DNA from: an uncultured Acidobacteriota bacterium
Lineage (GTDB): Bacteria; Acidobacteriota; Vicinamibacteria; Vicinamibacterales; CAVVIG01
DNA: 51,154 nt
Reading direction: 5' to 3'
NCBI GenBank assembly: GCA_902825985.1
Contig: CADEDC010000009.1
Coordinates: 1-51,154, forward strand
The translations under genes were made by a program, and so were the position numbers. This document shows positions 16,780 through 25,639 of the stretch, piece by piece (the stretch's first letter is position 1; the number at the start of each line of letters is the position of its first letter). The notes under the pieces were generated by a model, which was not told the origin of the DNA, did no database searches, and was given only the letters and a program-made list of their open reading frames with translations.

Positions 16780-19218
16780 TCAGGTCTTGAGGACGGTCTG
16801 GACTTTCGCGGCGAGGGCGCGCGGCGTGAACGGCTTCTGGATGAAGGCGTCGCCCTCCTCGCTGACTCCGCGCCGCGTCAGCGCGTCGTCGGCATAGCCG
16901 CTCATGTAGAGGACCTGGATGCCGGGGCGGTGCGCGCGTACCTTGTCGGCCAGCAGCCGCCCGCCGACGTCGGGCATGACGACGTCGGTGAGCAAGAGGT
17001 CGATCCGTCCGGCGTGCGACACTGCGGCAGCGAGCGCGGCGGCGCCCGATCCCGCTTCGAGGACGCTATAGCCCTGCTGCTGCAGCACGGTCCGCACCAC
17101 GCGGCGGACCCCGTCCTCGTCCTCCGCCAGCAGGATGGTGCCGCGGCCCTTCGGCGCCGGCGCGTCGCCGACAGCTGCGAGCGTCGGGGCGACGGCACGC
17201 GCCACCGCAGGCAGCAGCACGGTGAACGTCGTCCCGACGTTCGGGGTGCTGTCGAGGCGGATGGCGCCGCGCGCCTGCCGGACGATGCCGAACACGGTCG
17301 ACAGCCCCAATCCGGTGCCCTTCCCCCGCTCCTTGGTCGTGAAGAACGGCTCGAAGACGTGGGCTTTGAGGTCGTCGGTCATGCCGCAGCCGGTATCGGC
17401 CACCGACAGGCTGACGTAGCGGCCGGGATCGCACTCGTACTCCGCCGTGGCCGGCGGCGTCACGAGGACAGACCCGGTGCGGATCGACAGCACGCCGCCG
17501 TCCGGCATCGCGTCGCGGGCGTTGACGGCGAGGTTCATCAGGAGCTGCTCCATCTGTCCCGAGTCGACCTTCACCGGATCGAGCGCCGGATCGAGATCGA
17601 TCGCCAGGCGGACCGTCTCGCCGAGCAGACGACCGAGCATATCGGCCATCGCCTCGACGATGGTGTTGAGGTCGACGATACGCGGTTCGACAATCGCCTT
17701 GCGACTGAACGCCAGCAGCTGGCTGGTGAGTTTGGCGGCGCGGCTGCCGGCGTCGCGGATCGCGACCACGTCCTCACAGAGCGGGTGGTCGGCCGGCAGG
17801 CCGTTCAGCAGCAGTTCGCTGTGGCCCGAGATGACGGTCAGCAGGTTGTTGAAGTCGTGCGCGATGCCGCCGGCAAGCAGGCCGACCGCTTCCATCTTCT
17901 GCGACTGCTGCACCTGCTCCTCGAGCCGGCGGCGCGCGGTGACGTCCTGGGAGACGCCGCGCAGGCGAACGACGGCACCGGTCTCGTCGGTTTCCGTCGT
18001 CGCGACCGAATACACCCAGCGGACCTGGCCGTCGCGCAGCATCCGGTGCTCGACCTCGTAGTGGCCGCCCTGGAGCGCCGCGTCGAAGGCGGCGCCGACC
18101 CTGGCCATGTCGTCCGGGTGAACCGACTCCTGCGGCGGGGCCGCACCGGGCGTCGTCGCCCGGATGCCGGTCAGGCCGGCGACGATCCCGGCGTCGCCTT
18201 CGCAGGTCTGCGTGGCGATGTCGAAGCTCCAGACGGTGAACTTGGCAATCGCCTGCGCACGGCGCAGGGCGTCGATGACGTTGTGGAGCGACGCTTCCGC
18301 CCGCTTGCGTTCGCTGATGTCGCGCGCGACCCCGATGCCGACTCGGTCGCCGCCGACCCAGAACGGACTGATGCTCACCTCGACCGGAAAGGTGGTGCCG
18401 TCCTTGCGCCGGTGCCGCGACTCGAACGTGACCGGCGATCCGCGGCTGAGAACGGCGAGCATCTTGTGGAGCTTCTCGCGGTCGATGTCCGGGTCGAAGG
18501 CGGTCGGCGACTGCCCGATCAGTTCGTCGCGCGTCGTCCCGAGGCTCTCCAGCGCCCGGCGATTGGCGTCGGTGACGACGCCCTGCGCATCGTGCACGAA
18601 CAGGGCGTCGCTCGTGTTGTCGACGATCATCCGATGCCGTGCCTCGCTCGCCAGCAGCGCGGCAATCGTCCGCGCGTGTTCGATGGCGACGCTGGCGAGC
18701 CTGACGGCGCCGTTGATGCTCTCGGTCCACTCCGGTTCAGGCGTCTTGGGCTCGCGCCAGTAGATCGCGAAGGTGCCGAGCACGTCGGGCGTCAGGTCAC
18801 GGCGGGCGGGCCGGCTGCCCATGACAGGGTACGACCAGCACGATTTCAGCCCCCACGGTTCGGCGAAATGGCGGAAGTCGTTCCACAGCGGGTCGGCACC
18901 GATGTCGGCGACGATCACCGGCCGGCCGCTGTAGGCCGCCGTGCCGCAGCTTCCGGCGGTGGCACCGATGGTGATCCGATCGACGGACGTCAGGTAGGCG
19001 GCCGGCAGCGACGGACCGACCGGCTCGATCAACTGCTGCCGGGCCGGCTCGAACTGGTGCACCGAGCAGAGCGCCCCGGGAAAACGCTGCTCGACGAGCG
19101 CCGTGATGCGGGCGAGGATGCCGGGCAACGGGGCGGCGGCGGCGATCTCCTGCAGCACCTGGTGCTCGAGCTCGCGCTCCCGGGCGAGGGCACTGGGGGT
19201 GTGGCCGGATGGAATCAC
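16780..19218 (-). CDS. Hybrid sensor histidine kinase (GAF-PAS-PAS-HisKA-HATPase-REC)
   Basis: 812 aa, no membrane segment, so a cytoplasmic sensor. Order: GAF (about 20-185), PAS (195-310), PAS with PAC (320-430), HisKA with phospho-His H454 in GGIAHDFNNLL, HATPase (N-box NLAVNARDAM at 562-571, DTGCGM at 608-613, GKGTGLGLS at 632-640) and a C-terminal receiver with Asp745 in LLLTDVVMPD and Lys795. It autophosphorylates on H454 and passes phosphate to its own receiver; no output regulator lies nearby. The signal is unknown. The start is a GTG. A TTGACA-17-TAAGGT promoter lies just upstream. Confidence 0.93.
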   Translation of the reverse strand: MIPSGHTPSALARERELEHQVLQEIAAAAPLPGILARITALVEQRFPGALCSVHQFEPARQQLIEPVGPSLPAAYLTSVDRITIGATAGSCGTAAYSGRPVIVADIGADPLWNDFRHFAEPWGLKSCWSYPVMGSRPARRDLTPDVLGTFAIYWREPKTPEPEWTESINGAVRLASVAIEHARTIAALLASEARHRMIVDNTSDALFVHDAQGVVTDANRRALESLGTTRDELIGQSPTAFDPDIDREKLHKMLAVLSRGSPVTFESRHRRKDGTTFPVEVSISPFWVGGDRVGIGVARDISERKRAEASLHNVIDALRRAQAIAKFTVWSFDIATQTCEGDAGIVAGLTGIRATTPGAAPPQESVHPDDMARVGAAFDAALQGGHYEVEHRMLRDGQVRWVYSVATTETDETGAVVRLRGVSQDVTARRRLEEQVQQSQKMEAVGLLAGGIAHDFNNLLTVISGHSELLLNGLPADHPLCEDVVAIRDAGSRAAKLTSQLLAFSRKAIVEPRIVDLNTIVEAMADMLGRLLGETVRLAIDLDPALDPVKVDSGQMEQLLMNLAVNARDAMPDGGVLSIRTGSVLVTPPATAEYECDPGRYVSLSVADTGCGMTDDLKAHVFEPFFTTKERGKGTGLGLSTVFGIVRQARGAIRLDSTPNVGTTFTVLLPAVARAVAPTLAAVGDAPAPKGRGTILLAEDEDGVRRVVRTVLQQQGYSVLEAGSGAAALAAAVSHAGRIDLLLTDVVMPDVGGRLLADKVRAHRPGIQVLYMSGYADDALTRRGVSEEGDAFIQKPFTPRALAAKVQTVLKT

Positions 19219-19251
19219 CTGGTGGTTCCCGAGTGGGCCATTGCTGGGTTC

Positions 19252-19280
19252 ACCTTAGCCATGTCCCGCGTCCGTGTCAA
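19252..19280 (-). promoter_or_regulatory. Sigma-70-type promoter of the hybrid histidine kinase
   Basis: On the minus strand TTGACA (19280-19275) is followed by 17 bases and TAAGGT (19257-19252), about 33 bases before the GTG at 19218. The -35 box is perfect and overlaps the stop codon of the truncated hydrolase. Confidence 0.55.
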
Positions 19281-19552
19281 AACGTCCGGACGTCGCGATC
19301 CCGGCCGCCGGCCGGCGTCCGGATCACGTCGGCGACGCAGGCAGCCGCCGCGGCGAACGAAAACGGCTGCGCGGCGCGATCGCCGTGCCCCGGCAGGTCG
19401 ACCGCGATCACCCTGAACTCGTCGGACAGGGCACGCACCTGCGGCAGCCAGACCTTGCGGGACACTACCGCCCCAGGGACGAGGACGAGCGCCGGCGCGG
19501 CGCCCGGTCCGGCGCGGTCGACGCCGAAGGTCTCCGGAAATCCGGCCGTCAT
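19277..19552 (-). pseudogene. Truncated alpha/beta hydrolase (N-terminal third only)
   Basis: 91 codons from the ATG at 19552. It encodes only the first strands of an alpha/beta hydrolase: LVLVPGAVVSRKVWLPQV (the HGxx-like oxyanion region with a Pro) and VIAVDLPGHGDRA. It then ends before the nucleophile elbow, the catalytic acid and the histidine, whereas a whole enzyme would have about 250 residues. I found no continuation in the other frames, because the DNA beyond 19277 is the kinase promoter. It is probably a deletion remnant that is still transcribed, from the minus-strand half of the symmetric -10 box at 19559-19566. Confidence 0.6.
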
Positions 19553-19558
19553 GCCTGC

Positions 19559-19566
19559 AGTATAGT
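19559..19566. promoter_or_regulatory. Symmetric divergent -10 box (AGTATAGT)
   Basis: Read on plus, TATAGT occupies 19561-19566 and the GTG of the secreted hypothetical gene begins 6 bases later at 19573. Read on minus, TATACT occupies 19564-19559 and the ATG of the truncated hydrolase begins 6 bases later at 19552. Each matches the -10 consensus at five of six positions. Both spacings put the transcription start on the first base of the start codon, so this looks like a bidirectional leaderless promoter. Confidence 0.6.
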
Positions 19567-19572
19567 GGCCTC

Positions 19573-20466
19573 GTGCAGTCCTGCCTCGTCGCCGTCGGCG
19601 GCCTGCTGGCGCTCGGCCTCGCCGCCCCCGGCGTCGCGCAACCGGTGTCGCTCGAGGTCGCCCTGGCGCGCACCGCCGCCTACATCGACACGTTCGTCGA
19701 GCGGTTCGGCAATGTCGTCTCCGAAGAGCGCTACCAGCAGGAGGCGGTGCCGGCCATCCGCGCCGGACAGCTGGGCGGCCGCGGCGCGATGGCCAGCGTG
19801 CCGCCGACACAGAAGCGGACGCTGCGCTCGGACTTCCTGCTGGTCAAGCCGGACGGTTCGCTCGACTGGTTCCCGTTCCGCGACGTCTACGAAGTGGACG
19901 GCAGCGTCATTCGCGATCGCGAAGGACGGCTCGCGAAGCTGTTTCTCCGGACCGAGGAGCCGGTCGCGCTCGACCGGGCGCGCCAGATCGCGCAGGAGAG
20001 CTCGCGTTACAACATCGGCGACGTCATCCGGACGATCAACAATCCGGTGATTGCACTGGCGTTCCTCGAGCGCTCGTACCAGCAGCGCTTCACGTTCACC
20101 ATGGGGAAAGCCGATCCGGCGCTCGGACCGACGGCGTGGGTGCTCGAGTACAAGGAGACGCAGCGTCCGACCTTGATCCGCGGCGACGGCGACAGCAATC
20201 TGCCGACCTCCGGACGCACCTGGATCGACCTCGACACCGGCCGTGTGCTCAAGACCGAGTTCATCATCGAGGCGCCGTCGATCACCGCCCGCGTCACCGC
20301 GGTCTTCACCCCGGACAGCCGCCTGGGCATCAACGTCCCGGCCGAGATGATCGAGGAGTACAAGCCGTCGGCCGGCGGACGCATCAGCGGCAAGGCCACC
20401 TACGGCCGCTTCCGCCAGTTCGCGGTCAGGACGGCGGAGGAGATGCAGGAACCGCAGCCGCGCTGA
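19573..20466 (+). CDS. Secreted hypothetical protein
   Basis: 297 aa from a GTG, with a short signal peptide ending near GVAQP (residues 20-24). No named domain is recognised. The protein is mostly beta-rich and repeats charged motifs such as VVSEERYQQ and RTWIDLDTGRVLKTEF. The phrases 'SDFLLVKPDGSLDWFPFRD' and 'GRTWIDLDTGRVLKTEF' suggest a periplasmic or outer-membrane-associated lipid- or ligand-binding fold, but that is only an impression. Similar proteins are known to me only as hypothetical proteins of Acidobacteria. It is transcribed from the shared symmetric promoter. Confidence 0.75.
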   Translation: MQSCLVAVGGLLALGLAAPGVAQPVSLEVALARTAAYIDTFVERFGNVVSEERYQQEAVPAIRAGQLGGRGAMASVPPTQKRTLRSDFLLVKPDGSLDWFPFRDVYEVDGSVIRDREGRLAKLFLRTEEPVALDRARQIAQESSRYNIGDVIRTINNPVIALAFLERSYQQRFTFTMGKADPALGPTAWVLEYKETQRPTLIRGDGDSNLPTSGRTWIDLDTGRVLKTEFIIEAPSITARVTAVFTPDSRLGINVPAEMIEEYKPSAGGRISGKATYGRFRQFAVRTAEEMQEPQPR

Positions 20467-20486
20467 TCGGCGGCGGGAGCGCCCGG

Positions 20487-21005
20487 TCAGCGTGCGGCGT
20501 AGTAGGCGTAGAGCATCTGGTCGAGGACGACGCCGTCCTTGATCGCGCTCTGCCGCAGGCAGCCCTCGACGACGAAGCCGCACTTCTCGAGGACGCGGCA
20601 CGACGCCAGGTTGTGCGCGAAGGGCAGCGCGTAGACCCGGGTGAGGCGATGGCGGGCCACCGCGTGGTGGGTGACGGCACGCAATGCCTGGCTGGCGATG
20701 CCGCGGCCCCAGAAGGGTTCGCCGATCCAGTAGCCGACTTCCGCCGATACGCGCTCGATGTCGTGCTGCGGCAGGTAGCCGATGCTGCCCACCGCTTCGC
20801 CGCCGACGTCGATGGCGAAGAAGGTCTCGTCGCGCAGGTCGCGGACGTAGCGGAGGTAGTCGCGGGCGTCGGCCAGGCGGTAGGGGTGCGGCAGCCGGTC
20901 GCGCAGGTTCAGCCAGATCTTCCGGTTGTTGGCGTATCGTGCGAGCGGCTCGGCATCGCTCGACCGCCAGGAGCGGATCCGGCAGCCGTCGAGCCGCACG
21001 TCCAT
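20487..21005 (-). CDS. GNAT acetyltransferase, RimJ/RimL type
   Basis: 172 aa. Starts CRIRSWRSSDAEPLARYANN, then has the acetyl-CoA segment GYWIGEPFWGRGIASQALRA and NLASCRVLEKCGFVVEG. Probable ribosomal-protein or small-molecule N-acetyltransferase. The ATG is only 3 bases after the stop of the upstream YeeE/YedE gene, so the two are co-transcribed; the functional link is not clear. Its stop is 20 bases from the convergent hypothetical gene. Confidence 0.85.
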   Translation of the reverse strand: MDVRLDGCRIRSWRSSDAEPLARYANNRKIWLNLRDRLPHPYRLADARDYLRYVRDLRDETFFAIDVGGEAVGSIGYLPQHDIERVSAEVGYWIGEPFWGRGIASQALRAVTHHAVARHRLTRVYALPFAHNLASCRVLEKCGFVVEGCLRQSAIKDGVVLDQMLYAYYAAR

Positions 21006-21008
21006 CCG

Positions 21009-22211
21009 CTAGACCTTGAGGCCGAAGACCGGTCGCAGACGCGTGCCGATCACGTTCCCGAGGAACGCCGCGGCAAACCACAGCCAGCCGTGCAGGCTCG
21101 TCGACGCGATGCCGCTGAAGTAGGCGCCGATGTTGCAGCCATAGGCGATGCGGGAACCGTAGCCGAGCAGGAGTCCGCCGAGCACCGCCGCGACGAGCGA
21201 GCGGCCCGGGATCCGCCATGACGGCGCGAAGCGTCCGGCGAGGCCGGCCGCGATCAGCGCACCCAGCATGATGCCGACGTTCATCACGGTGGTGATGTCG
21301 GTGAGCAGGCTGCCCTGCAGTTCGGCGGTACGGGTCGGCGTCGACCAGTACGGCCAGGAAGCGACATCGACTCCGGTCGCGGCAACCAGCTTCGACCCCC
21401 AGAGGGCGAATGCGCTCGTCACGCCCCACGGGCGGCCGGCCAGCACGAGGGTGGCGATGTTGATCAGCGCCAGGGCGACGGCACCGGCCACGATGGGCCA
21501 CGGCCCGCGCAACCAGGAATCGGTGCCCGTCCACGTCAGGAAGCGGACGCGCGCCCCGTACTGCCGGCGCTCCATGTTGTAGGACAGCAGCGCGACGGCG
21601 CCGAACAGGATGAGGCTGACGACGAAGGCGCCACCGGCGCCGAAGGTGCGCATCAAGGAGAAGGTGCCGAGCGACGGCGTCCCTTCCCACGCCGGCATGT
21701 GCAGGACGCCGACCACCGACCCGGCGATGAACGACGTCAGCGTCACCAGCATGCGGACGTTGCCGCCGCCCGCCGTATAGAGCGTGCCCGAAGCGCAGCC
21801 GCCACCGAGCTGCATACCGATGCCGAACAGGAACGCGCCGCTCGCCACCGCCAGCCCGAGCGGCGCCGCCGACCCGCGGACCGGATGCCCGAACACCTGT
21901 CCCATCGCAATGACCGGGATGAAGACGGCCGCGGCGATGGCGAGCATCAGCATCTGCGCCCGCAATCCCTCGCCGCGCCGCTCGGCAATCATCACCCGCC
22001 ACGACGACGTGAAGCCGAAGGCCGCGTGATACAGCGCCACGCCGGCCAGCACGCCGACGAGGAACAGCGCCCCCTGCGTCCAGCTCACGACCCGTCCGAC
22101 CAGCAGGGCGCCGATCACCACGAACGTGCCGGCTGCCGCGACCGGCGGCAGATTGACCGGCCGCGACATCGAGACGAGGCCGCGCCCGGGGTGGTCCGCT
22201 ACGATAGCCAT
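21009..22211 (-). CDS. YeeE/YedE (TsuA-like) sulfur-compound transporter
   Basis: 400 aa from the ATG at 22211; many hydrophobic segments. The two pseudo-repeats each carry the conserved Cys motif of the family: GIGMQLGGGCASGTLYTAGG and YGSRIAYGCNIGAYFSG. TsuA-type proteins import thiosulfate by passing it between conserved cysteines, and homologues handle other sulfur compounds; a third cysteine is not obvious. An alternative GTG start at 22226 is possible, but a GATACT box at 22219-22224 overlaps it and lies 7 bases before the ATG, which favours the ATG. The sulfur link might serve cysteine or bacillithiol supply. Confidence 0.85.
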   Translation of the reverse strand: MAIVADHPGRGLVSMSRPVNLPPVAAAGTFVVIGALLVGRVVSWTQGALFLVGVLAGVALYHAAFGFTSSWRVMIAERRGEGLRAQMLMLAIAAAVFIPVIAMGQVFGHPVRGSAAPLGLAVASGAFLFGIGMQLGGGCASGTLYTAGGGNVRMLVTLTSFIAGSVVGVLHMPAWEGTPSLGTFSLMRTFGAGGAFVVSLILFGAVALLSYNMERRQYGARVRFLTWTGTDSWLRGPWPIVAGAVALALINIATLVLAGRPWGVTSAFALWGSKLVAATGVDVASWPYWSTPTRTAELQGSLLTDITTVMNVGIMLGALIAAGLAGRFAPSWRIPGRSLVAAVLGGLLLGYGSRIAYGCNIGAYFSGIASTSLHGWLWFAAAFLGNVIGTRLRPVFGLKV

Positions 22212-22271
22212 TCGGCTCAGTATCACCCGTATGGACGGCGGCGCGCCACTGTCCCAGGCGGCGCCGGCCGG

Positions 22272-23579
22272 CTACCCCGGCGGCTGGCGGCGGCCGTCCG
22301 GGACACCGAGCACCGCCAGTCCGCAGAGGATGACGACGCCGCCAATCGCGACCAGCCCGGCACTGAAGCTCTGCGTCCGATCGCGCAGATAGCCGAGGAC
22401 GTAGGGGCCGATGAACCCGCCGATGTTGGCGACCGAGTTGATGATGGCGATGCCGGCGGCGGCGTTCGCGCCGTGCATGGACGACGTGGCCAACGACCAG
22501 AACGGTCCGAAGATCGCGGCCAGCCCGGCCATGGCGAGCGACAGCCCGATCATCGAGGCCACCAGGCCGTCCACCGCCGACGAGACGATGAGCGCGGCGC
22601 CGCACACCAGCGCCCCGCCGGCGACGTGCCAGCGCCGCTCCGCCGTGGCATCCGAGTGGCGTGCGGCGATCAGCATCGCAGCGACGCCCGCGAGGTACGG
22701 CAGCGCGCTCAGCACGCCGACGCCGAGGCTGCCGCCGCGATAGCTGGTCTGGATGATCTGCGGCAGGAAGAAGCCGAACGCATAGAGGGCGAGCGGCACG
22801 GCGAAGTAGACGATCGACAGGCGCCACACGCGGCCGCTGCGCAACGCGCCAAGCGGTGACTCGCGATCGTCGCCTGCCGTCACCTCGCCGCGCACGGCTG
22901 CGACCAGGGCGGCGCGCTCGTCGGCCGGCAGCCACATGGCGTCGGCTGGCGTCTCGTCCATGACCGCGAGGACGACGAAGCCGAGGATGACGGCGGGCGC
23001 CCCCTCGAGCAGGAAGAGCCACTGCCAGCCGGCGAGCCCGCCGGCCCCGTCCAGCGTCAGCAGGGCGCCCGACACCGGTCCGCCGATGATGCCGGCGGTC
23101 AGGACGGCGGTCATGAACCCGGCGACCGTCCGGGCCCGCTCGCGGGCCGGCACCCAGCGGGTCAGGTAATAGATGATGCCCGGAAAGAAGCCGGCCTCGG
23201 CGAGGCCGAGCAGGAATCGCAGGACGTAGAAACTCACCGGTCCCTGCGCGAACATCATCGCCGCCGAGACCGCCCCCCACGTGATCATGATGCGGGCGAT
23301 CCAGCGGCGGGCGCCGACCCGCGCCAGGATGATGTTGCTCGGCACTTCGAACGCCGTGTAGCTGAAGAAGAAGATGCCGGCGCCGAAACCGTAGGCCGCC
23401 GACGACAGCCCGAGCGCCGCGTTCATCTGCAGCGCCGCGAAGCCGACGTTGATGCGATCGAGATAGGCGAAGATGTAGAGGAGGAACAGGAACGGGATGA
23501 GCCGCCGGCGCACGCGCCCGGCGGCCCGTTCCAGGACGGCGGATGACGAATCGGCGGTGGCAATCGGGCCGGCGCTCAC
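22272..23579 (-). CDS. MFS transporter, anion:cation symporter (ACS) family
   Basis: 435 aa from a GTG; twelve predicted membrane segments. The N-terminus has RRLIPFLFLLYIFAYLDRIN followed by VGFAALQMN, the ACS-family signature that precedes the first loop, and GLAEAGFFPGIIYYLTRWVP follows helix 4. ACS proteins import organic anions such as tartrate, phthalate, glucarate or 4-hydroxyphenylacetate; the substrate here is unknown. It begins 10 bases after the oligoendopeptidase gene and is probably in the same transcript. Confidence 0.87.
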   Translation of the reverse strand: MSAGPIATADSSSAVLERAAGRVRRRLIPFLFLLYIFAYLDRINVGFAALQMNAALGLSSAAYGFGAGIFFFSYTAFEVPSNIILARVGARRWIARIMITWGAVSAAMMFAQGPVSFYVLRFLLGLAEAGFFPGIIYYLTRWVPARERARTVAGFMTAVLTAGIIGGPVSGALLTLDGAGGLAGWQWLFLLEGAPAVILGFVVLAVMDETPADAMWLPADERAALVAAVRGEVTAGDDRESPLGALRSGRVWRLSIVYFAVPLALYAFGFFLPQIIQTSYRGGSLGVGVLSALPYLAGVAAMLIAARHSDATAERRWHVAGGALVCGAALIVSSAVDGLVASMIGLSLAMAGLAAIFGPFWSLATSSMHGANAAAGIAIINSVANIGGFIGPYVLGYLRDRTQSFSAGLVAIGGVVILCGLAVLGVPDGRRQPPG

Positions 23580-23589
23580 GCGGCCGACA

Positions 23590-25491
23590 TTATCGCCGGT
23601 TCGCGAGGATCTTCTCCATCTCGTCCATCACGCGGTTCATCTCCTTCAGCGTGAGATCGAGCGGCTCGTCGGTGGTCATGTCGACGCCGGCGTCCTTGAG
23701 CAGATCGATCGGATACTTCGATCCCCCCGACGCCAGGAACGTCAGGTAGCGTTTCGTCGCCGCGGCATCGCCCGCCTTCACCCTCTGCGCCAGGGCTTCC
23801 GACGCCGTGAACGACGTCGCGTACTGGAAGACGTAGAAGTCGCGATAGAAATGCGGGATGTAGCTCCACTCGTGCCTGACGTAGTCGTCGACGATGCAGA
23901 TTTGCCGTTCGTGACCGTAGTACTTCTTCGTGATGTCCATGTAGAGCTGCGCCAGTGCGTCGCCGGTCAGCGGCTTGCCGGCCTGCAGCATATCGTGCAT
24001 GCGCAGCTCGAACTCGGCGAACTGCGTCTGCCGGAACACGGTCCCCTTGATCCCTTCGAGGTAGTTGCCGAGGATCGACAGGCGCGTGTCATCGTCCCGG
24101 ATGGTCGTGAGCATGTGGTCGATGAGCAGCGACTCGTTGAAGGTCGACGCCACCTCGGCCACGAAAATCGGGTAGCCGGCGGTCGGGTACGGCTGCGCCC
24201 GGTTCGAGAAGTAGCTCTGCATCGTGTGGCCCAGTTCGTGGGCCAGCGTGCTCATGTCGTCGTACTTGCCGTTGTAGTTGATGAGCATGTACGGATGGAC
24301 GTCGTAGGCGCCGCCGTTGGAGTAGGCGCCCGAGCGCTTGCCGGGACTCGGAAAGAGATCGATCCAGCGCTCCGCGAAGGCACGCCGGATGACCGACTGG
24401 TACTCGGCCCCGAGCGGCTTGACCGCCGCCAGGATGTGCGACTGCGCCTGTTCCGGTGTGTAGGCCAGGTCGGTGGAGGCGACGAGCGGCGCATAGAGGT
24501 CGTAGTAGTGCAGCTCGCTGACGCCCATCATCCGCTTGCGCAGGTTGAGATAGCGGTGGAAGGTGCCGAGGTTCCGGTTCACGCCGTCCACCAAGCGCGT
24601 GTACACCGACGAAGGGATGTTCGGACCGTCCAGCTGCATCGCCAGCGACGAGGGGTACTTGCGGGCCTTGGCGAAGAACTGCAGCTTCTGCGCTTCCCCG
24701 CTCATCGTCGTGCCGTAGGTGCGGCTGAACCGGCCGAGCGCCGTGAAGAAGGCGGACATCACCGCCTCGCGATCCGCTCGATTGGCGGAGCCGCGGTGGG
24801 CGGTGAAGTTCGCCTGATTGACCACCACCGTCTTGCCGTCGCCGAGCGTCACCGACGGATAGGGGAAATCGGCGTTGGAGAGGATCCCATAGACGTTCGC
24901 CGGGGTGCTGGCGACCGGTCCGGCCGAGGCGAGCAGCGTTTCCTCCGCTTCGCTCAACGTGTGCGGGGCCCGGCGGGCAATGTCCTCGAGGTAGAACCGA
25001 TAGGGCGTCAGCCGCGTCTCCGCGCCGAGAAACCTTTCGACCGTGCCGGTCGGCAAACGGAGGACCTCCGGTTCGAGGAAGGCCACCGTGGCGCCGAATT
25101 GGGCCGCGAGCTGCATCATCTCGTCGCGCATGCCCTGGTTGTGGGCGACGCGCGTGTCCTCGTCCGCCCGCATGCTGGCGTACACGTACAACCGTGACAG
25201 CTCCTTGTCGAAGCTGAAGTACCGCTCGAGGGCGTCGGCGAGCGTTCCGGCCGACGAGCCGAGCTTCCCCTTGAATTGATCGAGCTGCGCGATGTTCTTC
25301 GCCAGGACGTCCTTGGCGGCCCGCCAGGCGGCCTCGGACGGGTAGATGTCGGCGAGGTTCCAGGTGAACTGTTCGGGAATCTGGCTGCGCTCGCGCTCCT
25401 GCGCCGGCACGGCCGCCGGGCCAACCGTGAGGAGGGCGGCAACCGCCCACGCCGCGGCACGGGTCGCGTGAAGGGGGGTATGAGTCTGCAT
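23590..25491 (-). CDS. Secreted M3B-family oligoendopeptidase (PepF-like)
   Basis: 633 aa. The zinc-binding HExxH motif is HELGH at residues 418-422, and the third ligand is probably Glu446 in AEVASTFNE. The body follows PepF, with an oligoendopeptidase-F N-terminal domain (about 110-190) and GKRSGAYSNG before the active site. It cleaves oligopeptides. Unlike most PepF enzymes it has an N-terminal signal peptide (about residues 1-31, ending VPAQE), so it should act in the periplasm or outside. The ATG at 25491 has GAGG four bases upstream and starts exactly at the signal peptide. It is divergent from the permease gene. Confidence 0.9.
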   Translation of the reverse strand: MQTHTPLHATRAAAWAVAALLTVGPAAVPAQERERSQIPEQFTWNLADIYPSEAAWRAAKDVLAKNIAQLDQFKGKLGSSAGTLADALERYFSFDKELSRLYVYASMRADEDTRVAHNQGMRDEMMQLAAQFGATVAFLEPEVLRLPTGTVERFLGAETRLTPYRFYLEDIARRAPHTLSEAEETLLASAGPVASTPANVYGILSNADFPYPSVTLGDGKTVVVNQANFTAHRGSANRADREAVMSAFFTALGRFSRTYGTTMSGEAQKLQFFAKARKYPSSLAMQLDGPNIPSSVYTRLVDGVNRNLGTFHRYLNLRKRMMGVSELHYYDLYAPLVASTDLAYTPEQAQSHILAAVKPLGAEYQSVIRRAFAERWIDLFPSPGKRSGAYSNGGAYDVHPYMLINYNGKYDDMSTLAHELGHTMQSYFSNRAQPYPTAGYPIFVAEVASTFNESLLIDHMLTTIRDDDTRLSILGNYLEGIKGTVFRQTQFAEFELRMHDMLQAGKPLTGDALAQLYMDITKKYYGHERQICIVDDYVRHEWSYIPHFYRDFYVFQYATSFTASEALAQRVKAGDAAATKRYLTFLASGGSKYPIDLLKDAGVDMTTDEPLDLTLKEMNRVMDEMEKILANRR

Positions 25492-25625
25492 CACCTCACT
25501 ATGACGCAGCTGTCGCCCCGGGCGTTCGCCGTTCGTCACAGCTGCCGGTCACGCGCCCGCCGGCGGCATTGCCGGGTGGCCGTGATGGCTCGGCCGCGCG
25601 GCCGCCGGCCGGCGGCCAACCCAGC

Positions 25626-25631
25626 TACAAT
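25626..25631 (+). promoter_or_regulatory. -10 box TACAAT of the amino acid permease
   Basis: TACAAT matches five of six consensus positions and sits 8 bases before the ATG at 25640, so the transcript is probably leaderless. No -35 box is evident. Confidence 0.5.
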
Positions 25632-25639
25632 CGGGCCGG

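Noticed and set aside
16408-19416. 1002-codon plus-strand frame opposite the histidine kinase
   Set aside because: The kinase on the minus strand has every catalytic motif in order; the plus frame is a GC-driven shadow.
19549-23280. 1243-codon minus-strand frame
   Set aside because: It overlaps the YeeE, MFS and GNAT genes in a different frame and opposes the secreted hypothetical gene; no family match.
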